In this document: piece after piece, positions 52,256-59,574 of the stretch
How the letters are laid out: each line of letters opens with the position of its first letter
Numbering within the stretch: position 1 is the first letter of the stretch
Source: Chloroflexi bacterium HGW-Chloroflexi-10
GTDB taxonomy: Bacteria > Chloroflexota > Anaerolineae > Anaerolineales > Anaerolineaceae
DNA: 64,000 nucleotides
Direction: 5' to 3'
NCBI GenBank assembly: GCA_002840755.1
Contig: PHBZ01000006.1
Location: 1 to 64,000 of the forward strand
Program-made: the position numbers and the translations under genes
The notes under the pieces: model-generated
Told to the model about the DNA's origin: nothing
What the model saw: the letters and a program-made list of their open reading frames with translations, nothing else
Databases searched by the model: none

Positions 52256-54364
52256 ATGGTCGTTGAAACAAAACAGGAATGGTCAATAGAGAAAATTTGG
52301 GAACACGTTTTATTACAACTTCAATTGGAAATGTCCCGTGTAAATTTCGAGACCTGGGTTAAATCAACCCAGGTAATGTCTTTTGATGGTGAAACTTTAC
52401 AGATAGGCTGTCATAACGCTTATGCTCGTGATTGGCTGGAAAGCCGGATCAAATCCACGGTCCAACGGTTAATCTGCGGAATGGTTAACCAATCCATTAC
52501 CGTTGAATTTTCTGTAATCCATTCTTCCTTGAATGACCAACAGGATAACCCTTCAGGACAGAAAAAACAGAAATCTTTCTGCGACGACAGCCTGATTGAA
52601 TTAGAACCGAAATACGTTTCCTTGCGTGATGCCCTGATTGAACCGGACCGGGTGGTTAAGCTGCCTGCTTATTTTCTTCGCTGGCTGCCGTATGTGGGTG
52701 CAAAAACGATTTTCGAATTGATTGGTTTCTGGCAAGAGTATTATCTGGCCAGCAAGGGCAAACAACCAGCTGGCGGCGAAAAAGTCTCGACAAGGGTTGA
52801 ACGAGTATGTAGTTGGGCTGGTGTGAGTCGCGCACAACTGTTCCGCGACCTGGCATATGGCCAACCATTAGCCTGGTTTCTCAAGAAAATAGAGACCGAT
52901 TTTGAGAAGGACCGCCAAACCGGGCGGGCTAAAAAATCAGCCAATAAATATGCGCTGTATGGAATCCCATTGACACCTGGAGATGCCGAAGACTTAAAAA
53001 CCTACCTCCAACAGAACAACTTCCTGGATGATCCACACCAGGTTCTTCAAACAGCACTCACCCTACAACCCAATAAAATCTTGCAGTATCCGTTTCGTGA
53101 ACCCCCCAATGATTTTTGGAAAATAACTCCTCGGTGGATCACTGTTCACAGTGTTATTGCGGAATTAATTGGACGTCAACCAGCTAGTCAATTGACCGAC
53201 CTGGCTGATCAATTGGCCGACCGGTTATTGGGCCGTGGAGAATTTGTATTGATCCGTTGGTATTTTCTCAACCAATGGTTGCCCATCCTAGGGCATAACC
53301 CGGCAATGTTGGTGATCTTGCTGCGTAACCTGTGCTACTTCAACGATGAGCTGGGAGAAATCCGCGATGATGTCTGGATCGAGAAAGGATACACAGAGAT
53401 CGCCGCTCGACTGGGATTGGAAAACCCGCGCCAGATTCACCAGTGGTTTCCAGCCATGTTTGAACGCGGCGGTCAAACTGAGAGTCACACTGAAAAGACG
53501 GATCGAGAAATTCAACGACGTCAGCGAATCAGAACAGCTTTGCAGAATTTTCTGGAGCGTATTGATTATCGATCCACCAACCAACTTTCGTATGGCTGGC
53601 ATTTCCGGGTGCAACGCATGGATCCGTTAATCCCCGAACATCTGCTGATCAAACAAGCAGCAACCCAACTTCTAGTCCGGGCTGAAGAAGAATTCGTGTT
53701 GGAACAATTGAATGTTTTCTTGGAATGGTTACCGAATGATTGTATTGAGACTCTCAAAATGGACACAATGATTGTTTTGAGACGGTCAAATATCGACAAT
53801 GCTTGTTTTGAGACTCTCGAAAGGCTACTCAATGATTGTTTTGAGATGGTCAAAACACTGCCGAATGGTTGTATTGAGACTCTTTTAAAGACTCTTAAGG
53901 GCTTTAAAGATTCCATTATCAATAAAGATACCATCACCAACCAAGATTCATCTAGAAATCCGCAGGCATTACCAAAAACCGGTTCTGGTGGAGGGGATCA
54001 ATATTTTGATTGGCGGCTGGAAACTTTACTGGCCAATATAAACCCTCAGGCACGCAAGAGTTTACTGCAACAAGAAACCACATCTACCCCTTACCTTTCC
54101 TGGATCCTCTATGGAATCGCAACAGTCACCATTCAGAATCCGGTAAGTTTAGCAATCTCGAAACTTAAAATCCAACCTGGTCGTGGGCCGGGAGGAGCGT
54201 ATGATCGGATCGCCGGTTTGCCTGCTGCGCAATTCATTCAGAACTTGCAAAGTGAGCTGCGCTTTGGGTATGGTTCCGACCTGGACTGGCAAACTGTGTT
54301 TCGCTCTATCCCGTTTGAACGAAAAAGAATGTTGTTTGACATTCTTGGAATCCCGATGAATTGA
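52256..54364 (+). CDS. DnaA_N-domain replication initiator-like protein
   Basis: Residues 1-85 of this 702-residue protein are a DnaA N-terminal domain (IWEHVLLQLQLEMSRVNFETWVKSTQVMSFDGETLQIGCHNAYARDWLESRI), used in DnaA to contact helicase and other initiator molecules. The rest lacks AAA+ motifs. It has helix-turn-helix-like segments VCSWAGVSRAQLFRDL (near 185) and YTEIAARLGLENPRQIHQW (near 385), then a repeat-encoded region (near 493-545) and a basic C-terminal part. Its position after parA, its partner and a repeat array suggests a replication initiator for the island. The exact family is not known to me. Confidence 0.7.
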   Translation: MVVETKQEWSIEKIWEHVLLQLQLEMSRVNFETWVKSTQVMSFDGETLQIGCHNAYARDWLESRIKSTVQRLICGMVNQSITVEFSVIHSSLNDQQDNPSGQKKQKSFCDDSLIELEPKYVSLRDALIEPDRVVKLPAYFLRWLPYVGAKTIFELIGFWQEYYLASKGKQPAGGEKVSTRVERVCSWAGVSRAQLFRDLAYGQPLAWFLKKIETDFEKDRQTGRAKKSANKYALYGIPLTPGDAEDLKTYLQQNNFLDDPHQVLQTALTLQPNKILQYPFREPPNDFWKITPRWITVHSVIAELIGRQPASQLTDLADQLADRLLGRGEFVLIRWYFLNQWLPILGHNPAMLVILLRNLCYFNDELGEIRDDVWIEKGYTEIAARLGLENPRQIHQWFPAMFERGGQTESHTEKTDREIQRRQRIRTALQNFLERIDYRSTNQLSYGWHFRVQRMDPLIPEHLLIKQAATQLLVRAEEEFVLEQLNVFLEWLPNDCIETLKMDTMIVLRRSNIDNACFETLERLLNDCFEMVKTLPNGCIETLLKTLKGFKDSIINKDTITNQDSSRNPQALPKTGSGGGDQYFDWRLETLLANINPQARKSLLQQETTSTPYLSWILYGIATVTIQNPVSLAISKLKIQPGRGPGGAYDRIAGLPAAQFIQNLQSELRFGYGSDLDWQTVFRSIPFERKRMLFDILGIPMN
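53734..53886 (+). repeat. Five ~25-bp direct repeats inside the initiator gene
   Basis: The motif AATGATTGTWTTGAGACTCTC recurs at 53735, 53767, 53798, 53831 and 53864, so the spacing is 32, 31, 33 and 33 bases, about three helix turns. The second copy is out of frame with the other four (read TMIVLRRS instead of NDCIETLK), so the DNA sequence and not the protein is conserved. This is the pattern of an intragenic iteron origin. Confidence 0.8.
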
Positions 54365-54452
54365 AACACAGCGGAACACATGAAAAAAGAAAACTGAAGT
54401 AGATCGTTTAATCATCACACTAACTCTATAGCGAAAAAGGAAGGAATTAAAA

Positions 54453-54911
54453 ATGGCAATTGGAAATATGACATGGAACCGGGGTGATATCACCAACGAT
54501 ATCTATTACGACTTGATTCGGAAAGAGGGGAAACCCGATTTACCGGTAGTGCGATTGATACTAATGATCAATGGATTGGGAGAAGTAAAACCGGTCTATG
54601 GATTGCGTATTGTTGCCTATGGTGCACTGGCTGAATTGGCTTATGGTCACCTTCAAAAGAGCAGCCGGATTGGTATCGAAGGCCATATCCAGATCCGCGA
54701 CCGAGAGGAAGCGGGGTCATTCGCATTTGAAGTTGTCGCAAATCACATTGAATTCATCCGTAATATTAATTACGAACGTGGTAATCAGGTGGTTGCTTCC
54801 CTGCGTAACCGCAACATGGTGCAACCTGCGCCTGGAAAAGAATGGGTATCTATTTCACAAATCACCAGTGCATCCATGCTGGGAGCCAGAAAACCGATAG
54901 TTGTTGAGTGA
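54453..54911 (+). CDS. Single-stranded DNA-binding protein-like (OB fold)
   Basis: The 152-residue product has an SSB-like OB fold: PVVRLILMINGLG, YGLRIVAYGALAELAYGHLQKSSRIGIEGHIQIR and FEVVANHIEFI. The usual acidic C-terminal tip of bacterial SSB (DDDIPF) is missing, so it may not recruit the host SSB interactome. An AAGGAAGGAATTAAAA leader precedes the ATG. It lies between the initiator and a membrane protein in the island operon, and probably protects ssDNA during replication or transfer of the element. Confidence 0.78.
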   Translation: MAIGNMTWNRGDITNDIYYDLIRKEGKPDLPVVRLILMINGLGEVKPVYGLRIVAYGALAELAYGHLQKSSRIGIEGHIQIRDREEAGSFAFEVVANHIEFIRNINYERGNQVVASLRNRNMVQPAPGKEWVSISQITSASMLGARKPIVVE

Positions 54912-54915
54912 GTGA

Positions 54916-55446
54916 ATGGAAAACAACGATGAAATTTTTATCTCAACAAGGCTGGCGTATTTGTCCGGAAAGTTGTTGCTTGTCTTATTGACCATGTTTA
55001 TTGTGATTGGTCTTGTGGTATCCCCACATGATCAGAATGGACAACCGGTCCTTTTATTGTTGGAAGTCAAAGCTTATGAAGATTACCGGCACACTGCTCA
55101 AAATTTCTTGTTGGAGTTCAATACCCTGGATCGTGAAATCTCAGACATTTTGTCTGGGATTCACCGGGGAGATTTGTTTTCGCAATCGCATCAAACTCTA
55201 AAAACATTCCAAAAAGCTTATGACCTGACGATGAAAATAGATCGGATGAATGTACCCATTGCCGCTACCGGCGTTCATGATCAGATATATTCAATCTCAA
55301 TGCGATACCTGGAAATTGCTCGCCTGGTGATGCAATGGATTAGTACACCGGAAGCAAGTATCCAAGAACAGATCGATCTTGAACTTGCTCAAGCACGCAG
55401 TGAGAAGACCACCCTGGAGAAAAGCCAATGGATGAATCATCCATAA
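54916..55446 (+). CDS. Island membrane protein of unknown function
   Basis: The 176-residue product has one TM segment near residues 16-38 (YLSGKLLLVLLTMFIVIGLVV) and a long helical extracytoplasmic or cytoplasmic tail. It starts four bases after the SSB-like gene and its end overlaps the next gene by 19 bases, so it is translated as part of one operon. No family was recognised. Confidence 0.7.
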   Translation: MENNDEIFISTRLAYLSGKLLLVLLTMFIVIGLVVSPHDQNGQPVLLLLEVKAYEDYRHTAQNFLLEFNTLDREISDILSGIHRGDLFSQSHQTLKTFQKAYDLTMKIDRMNVPIAATGVHDQIYSISMRYLEIARLVMQWISTPEASIQEQIDLELAQARSEKTTLEKSQWMNHP

Positions 55447-56747
55447 GCGAAGTTCAACGCCAGCAGGCAGACGCACTGGCCAATGCTTACCAGCAAGATA
55501 TACACAAAGAAAGCACATCGTATCAGCGAGACCTGGCTGACGCGTATGCCATAGCACATCATGCTCTCATCTCCTTGATGCCATTGTTAAACCAAGAAGA
55601 AGTGGAAAAATACCAGAAATCCGGCAAGTCGATTTATCGAATGGATGACCGCGAGGCACAACAGTTAATAACAAGCTGGATTAAGAAACTGAGAGAAAAA
55701 GCCGCTGCCGGGGCCATCACAACTGAAAAAATTTCCGGTTTGGTATTGCAACTTAAGGCATTGGAAAAAGAAAAAGAGCGCCTGCAGAATGAACTGTCTC
55801 AACAAAAGATTATGAACCAGGATCTACGGCAAACTATCTCTGTACAGAAAGTACAGACTTCGACCCTGGAACAAACGGTAACGAAAATAAAAGATAAGAA
55901 TAAAGAAACTGATCCATTACAGCAACCCAATCCTTCCCCACAGCAGCCGGTAATTCAGGGAATGGTTGAGCCGGGTTGGATGAAGGATTGGCGCAAGAAA
56001 ACCACATTTGAAAAAGATGCAGAAATTCTTCGGGTGATTGGTGAGACCGGTTTTTCAAGAAGACCGGAGATCATTCAAATTGCTGCCAAGAGATTGGGAA
56101 AAAATCCCAATAATACCGCATTGGTGGATGCCATCAATCGTCTTGATGGCGGAGAAGAAGAAAAAGGGTTAAAATTGGTGGAACGCGTGGAGGGTTTTGA
56201 AAAGCAAGGCTTTGATCTGGGTGGAGCATTACCTATTATTTTGCGTTTGACTGAAAAAGGAAAACAAGCCTATTGGATGTTGACGGGTACTAACCCACAA
56301 GAATGTGAATTTGACCGGCTTATTAAACACCATAAGACACCCGAACACACCCTGCTCAATTTAATTGTACGGGATCAGCTTGCCGATATTGGCGGTTATG
56401 AAGTGTTGTTGGATGCACCTGATCTCACTCTTCCCAATGGTGAGAAGTTTGTTCCGGATATTGTGGCTGTAGATTCCAATTCAGATGATTTACTTTTTAT
56501 CGAAGTTGAAAGATACACGGATAAAGACGCGGAATATCGGGTTCAAAAGTGGCAGAAGATTTATGCGGCCACACATGGAAAAATTTATGTTTATTGTGAT
56601 CGTAGTTCATTTATGAAGAAATTGATTGGAGAAATTAATCAGGCGTTGAAAGATTTTCACTATTCTTCATGCTTTAGTAATTATGAGGATGTGAAGAATG
56701 GTAAACGCGGAACAGATGGCAGTATGTGGATTCAGAAACGTGTTTGA
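55428..56747 (+). CDS. Coiled-coil, winged-helix and nuclease-like protein (replication-relaxation-like)
   Basis: The 439-residue protein has an N-terminal helical region, a coiled coil (about 95-160), a Pro-rich linker, a winged-helix-like part (DAEILRVIGETGFSRRPEIIQIAAKRL, near 200-290), and a C-terminal domain with HTLLNLIVRDQL, KFVPDIVAVDS, LLFIEVERYTDKDAEYRVQKWQKIY and GKIYVYCD. The spaced Asp, Glu-x-Glu and Lys/Gln are those of a PD-(D/E)xK-like fold, as in replication-relaxation family proteins found on integrative elements. Nuclease activity is not proven by motif alone. It is the last gene of the island and is followed by a hairpin. Confidence 0.7.
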   Translation: MDESSISEVQRQQADALANAYQQDIHKESTSYQRDLADAYAIAHHALISLMPLLNQEEVEKYQKSGKSIYRMDDREAQQLITSWIKKLREKAAAGAITTEKISGLVLQLKALEKEKERLQNELSQQKIMNQDLRQTISVQKVQTSTLEQTVTKIKDKNKETDPLQQPNPSPQQPVIQGMVEPGWMKDWRKKTTFEKDAEILRVIGETGFSRRPEIIQIAAKRLGKNPNNTALVDAINRLDGGEEEKGLKLVERVEGFEKQGFDLGGALPIILRLTEKGKQAYWMLTGTNPQECEFDRLIKHHKTPEHTLLNLIVRDQLADIGGYEVLLDAPDLTLPNGEKFVPDIVAVDSNSDDLLFIEVERYTDKDAEYRVQKWQKIYAATHGKIYVYCDRSSFMKKLIGEINQALKDFHYSSCFSNYEDVKNGKRGTDGSMWIQKRV

Positions 56748-56770
56748 GCCGGTTCTGTACCCAAAATCAT

Positions 56771-56805
56771 CGAAACTACCCCGCCGAAAATAAGGGGTAG
56801 TTTCG
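56771..56805 (+). terminator. Hairpin at the right end of the island operon
   Basis: CGAAACTACCCC and GGGGTAGTTTCG pair around an 11-base loop, 24 bases after the last island gene. The stem sequence resembles the ACTACC/GGTAGT stem of the left-end hairpin at 49871. Confidence 0.65.
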
Positions 56806-57066
56806 GTGAAAATACCCGGTGGAATCTATAGAAGGAAGAAACGGATTTGGGAATCGAAAATTAGGTGTAAGTCAAATTTATGTAAACATTCATACGGAGA
56901 GCAAATTTTTACCAATCAGTCTTTTGTTGGTTTTAGTCCCTTCGTCGTCCCTGAACGTAGTGAACAGGAGGTCAGAGCTTTGTTTTTTAAAGGCGAGTAG
57001 CATATAAGTACAGATAGTCCTAATAAGGGAGTTTCGATCCCCTTCTCAAAATAAAGCCTCAACGGG

Positions 57067-57360
57067 CATCCATTGACCGGGTTTTATATTCGATGAGAAT
57101 TCACAGAAATAGCACGATGTGAAATTGGACGAGTACAAAGGTTCCCGCGTCCATTATCAATATTGTTTCTTGATTTGGATCATTTTAAAGTGGTAAATGA
57201 TACCTATTGGCTTAGTGTGGGGGACCAAGTTTTAGCAGAAATGGGCAATCGATACAGCAACGAACTGAGAAACATAGATGGTATTTGCAGGTATAGGTGT
57301 AAGAATTTGTTGTTTTGCTTCTGGGGAGTAATTCAAAGCTGCGATGAAGAATGCCGATAA
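57067..57360 (+). pseudogene. Decayed GGDEF (diguanylate cyclase) domain
   Basis: The frame reads HPLTGFYIR, a TGA stop at 57094-57096, then EFTEIARCEIGRVQRF, LSILFLDLDHFKVVNDTY and GDQVLAEMGNR, which are the N-terminal signatures of a GGDEF domain. The catalytic GG(D/E)EF loop is lost: after GICRY the sequence runs RCKNLL and stops. It lies next to an intact HD-GYP gene. The 56806-57066 stretch to the left shows no credible gene. Confidence 0.8.
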
Positions 57361-57424
57361 CCATAACGTTAAACGGAGTGGATGATTATGAACAATTGAC
57401 TGGATAAATGAGTAAGAGTTCCGT

Positions 57425-57580
57425 TTACTGCCGATTTTCATAATCTAAGAGCAACATATGAACAATAAAAAGAGGTATGCCCAACAAAATAGCCCAGCCT
57501 AAAGCCACGAAGGAATCTTTTAATAATCTGATTAAAATTTTTAGATAGCTTGTTTTTGATTGCAGTGATATTTGATTCAT
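57425..57580 (-). CDS. Small membrane protein, 51 residues
   Basis: ATG at 57580 has AGGAAAAA upstream. The product begins MNQISLQSKTSYLKILIRLL and has one TM segment (FVALGWAILLGIPLFIVHMLLL) with a charged tail DYENRQ. It starts 36 bases after the stop of the HD-GYP gene on the same strand and is probably cotranscribed. No family was recognised; short coding sequences are hard to confirm. Confidence 0.5.
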   Translation of the reverse strand: MNQISLQSKTSYLKILIRLLKDSFVALGWAILLGIPLFIVHMLLLDYENRQ

Positions 57581-57616
57581 TTTTTCCTGAAAGGTAAGGA
57601 ATTGGATGGTTTCAAA

Positions 57617-58759
57617 TCAATCTGTTTTTTGAGAATGTGGGTTTAATTCCCATCCTTGATTGAACACTTTTATGAATGCTAAGACAACCTCCGGATCAAA
57701 TTGCTTCTTCGAACATTGTTGTATTTCCATAATTGCCTCTTCTTGGGAGAATGCTTTTCTGTAAGGCCGATCGTTTGTCATTGCGTCAAAAGTATCAGCC
57801 ACAGAAAATATTCGCGCCGCGAGAGGAATATTTTCACCCACTAACCCCAAAGGATATCCGGAGCCATCAAATCTTTCATGGTGATACATAACCACATTCA
57901 ATGCGGGTTGGACGAAAGGGATTTCCTTGAGCATGTCATATCCAATTTGCGGGTGGGAGCGCATTATTTTCCACTCCTCCTCGGTCAATGATCCTGGTTT
58001 TCGCAAGATTTGGTCCGGAATTCCAATTTTACCGACGTCGTGAAGAAGCGCTCCCCAATGTATTTGTTGGATCAGTTTTTTCTCTAATTTCATGTGATGG
58101 GCAATCGACAAAGCTATTGATGTTACTCTTTCCGAATGACCACCTGTTTCGCTATCTCTGGTATCTAATGCAGCAACCAATGCTCGTAAAGTTTCAATAT
58201 AAGTTTGGTTCAACTCCTCGTTCATTTTGGTACGGGCTTTCAGAGCTGCTTCTCTCTGGGAGGTGAGCGTTCCGACGATAAAAGCTGAAGCAATAAAAAA
58301 CCCCCCAATGGCGAAAATTTCAAAAGCAAGTCCTTCTTTTTCCCAAAATATCACCAACAATCCATTGCTCATTGTTGCCAGAAGAGCTGTAAAAAAACCT
58401 TCTCGTGCTCCCCAACGAGCAGTAACACCAATAACAACCAAAGTAAATACAATTTCGGTGTGAATAAAGAAGGAGTTTAATCGGAAATAGCCTATAACAG
58501 CGATCATAGTAGCGGCGATTCCAATAAAATAACCTTGATATTTGGTATTGGAAAGCACCCTTGCAAGCAAAACCAACATTATGGTGAGCCCACTAACCAA
58601 AGCAAGATTAATAATATGGTTCGCCCCATTCTCCATAAAAGTCATTAGGGCAATAAACCATAACGCGAGTAGCCCGATTCCTATGGATATTGAATATTCG
58701 ATTGATAAATGGTTTTCTTTTCCGCTTAAACGATTCATTCGTTGTAGAATCTGCATCAT
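57617..58759 (-). CDS. Membrane HD-GYP phosphodiesterase
   Basis: The 380-residue protein has about six N-terminal TM segments (residues 20-175) and a C-terminal HD-GYP domain with HSERV, HDVGKIGIPDQIL (the HD pair), HPQIGYDML, HHERFDGSGYP (GYP variant) and ADTFDAMTNDRPYRKAF. HD-GYP enzymes hydrolyse cyclic di-GMP (some cGAMP). All metal-ligand motifs look intact. A decayed GGDEF gene lies nearby, so the two may once have been paired. The membrane part may sense an unknown signal. Confidence 0.93.
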   Translation of the reverse strand: MMQILQRMNRLSGKENHLSIEYSISIGIGLLALWFIALMTFMENGANHIINLALVSGLTIMLVLLARVLSNTKYQGYFIGIAATMIAVIGYFRLNSFFIHTEIVFTLVVIGVTARWGAREGFFTALLATMSNGLLVIFWEKEGLAFEIFAIGGFFIASAFIVGTLTSQREAALKARTKMNEELNQTYIETLRALVAALDTRDSETGGHSERVTSIALSIAHHMKLEKKLIQQIHWGALLHDVGKIGIPDQILRKPGSLTEEEWKIMRSHPQIGYDMLKEIPFVQPALNVVMYHHERFDGSGYPLGLVGENIPLAARIFSVADTFDAMTNDRPYRKAFSQEEAIMEIQQCSKKQFDPEVVLAFIKVFNQGWELNPHSQKTD

Positions 58760-58866
58760 GCACTTTTATCCCATATATGAAAATTTTTATAACGATCCTT
58801 ACCAGTCTTTTCAATAAGAAGGGAAGGATCGCTTTATTCGTATAGGTTCTTTAAAAAATCAAAATT

Positions 58867-59244
58867 CTATTCGACGACTAATTTTCCTCGCAACATACCC
58901 ATCTGACATTGGAATCCATACTCTCCAGGTTTTTCAGGAGTAAACTCAATCATTACCTCCTGACCTTCCGGCAACTTAGCGTTTTGGTTGAAATCCGGAA
59001 ATAGAACCATTTCTGAACAGGCTGCACTTTCTTGGCGTGTAAAGCGCATTCGCAGCGGTTGGCCGACTTTAACTACAATAATATCCGGTGTATAACCACC
59101 TTTTACAGTTATTGCTACTTCCTGAACTCCACTGGTATCGAAAGCAACTCGTGTTTGTTGTTTCGGAGCCAACCAGAAGAACCAGATTATGAATAAGCTG
59201 AGAGCAATTCCTCCGATTGTAACTGCAATTTGAATGGCATTCAT
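58867..59244 (-). CDS. Membrane-anchored cupredoxin-like protein
   Basis: The 125-residue product has one N-terminal TM helix and a cupredoxin domain with TPDIIVVKVGQPLRMRF and the copper site residues in ACSEMVLFP and GEYGFQCQMGMLRGKLVVE (Cys and Met ligands). It lacks the usual His of the C-terminal site, so the copper site would be atypical. It is the last gene of the copper operon, five bases after the thioredoxin-like gene. It probably binds or buffers copper outside the membrane. Confidence 0.88.
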   Translation of the reverse strand: MNAIQIAVTIGGIALSLFIIWFFWLAPKQQTRVAFDTSGVQEVAITVKGGYTPDIIVVKVGQPLRMRFTRQESAACSEMVLFPDFNQNAKLPEGQEVMIEFTPEKPGEYGFQCQMGMLRGKLVVE

Positions 59245-59249
59245 TTCAT

Positions 59250-59567
59250 TTACTCCTTATTCTTTAAAATTTTCAGCAATTTTTCACGAAGCATCTCTGT
59301 GGATGGCCAACCCTTTAAACCCTCTTGTGTTTTATATACACGGCAGTTCGTCGAGTAAGATTGCCGGGTTTCAGGCCAAAAATCTTCACCATTGATTTGA
59401 AAGGACGGTGATCCTAAAAATTTCATTTCAGTTGCTTTTTGGTCTGATTTCACCTCAATCAGATTAATCGACATAGCCAAACCTTCATTTCTTAAAACGG
59501 TTTGTAAGTTTTTTAGTGCATTTTGCCAGGATGGGCAGCCCTCAAAATAAAGCAAATTGATTTCCAT
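59250..59567 (-). CDS. Thioredoxin-like protein of a metal operon
   Basis: The 105-residue product has INLLYFEGCPSWQNALKNLQTVL and FLGSPSFQINGEDFWPET, the thioredoxin-fold pattern with one Cys in FEGCPSW and a second in CRVY, and no CxxC pair. Similar proteins accompany heavy-metal exporters. It starts seven bases after the P-type ATPase stop and ends five bases before the cupredoxin start, so all three are one operon. Its role in metal delivery is inferred. Confidence 0.8.
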   Translation of the reverse strand: MEINLLYFEGCPSWQNALKNLQTVLRNEGLAMSINLIEVKSDQKATEMKFLGSPSFQINGEDFWPETRQSYSTNCRVYKTQEGLKGWPSTEMLREKLLKILKNKE

Positions 59568-59574
59568 AGTTATC

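Larger units (their letters stand above)
49871..56805 (+). mobile_element. Plasmid-like island (partition, replication, SSB, nuclease-like genes)
   Basis: Eight plus-strand genes lie close together between two hairpins: two small unknowns, ParA, its partner, a DnaA_N initiator-like protein, an SSB-like protein, a membrane protein and a replication-relaxation-like protein. Two sets of DNA repeats lie inside. This is the gene content of a plasmid or integrative element. No integrase, relaxase or att repeats were recognised, and the ends are set by gene content only. Confidence 0.6.

Noticed and set aside
53734-53886. CRISPR-like array
   Set aside because: Units are about 25 bp with only 6-8 bp between them, lie in a coding region, vary in sequence and have no cas genes nearby.
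56806-57000. Two overlapping ORFs of 62-64 residues
   Set aside because: No ribosome-binding site, no consistent codon use and no recognisable motif; they lie just after a terminator.
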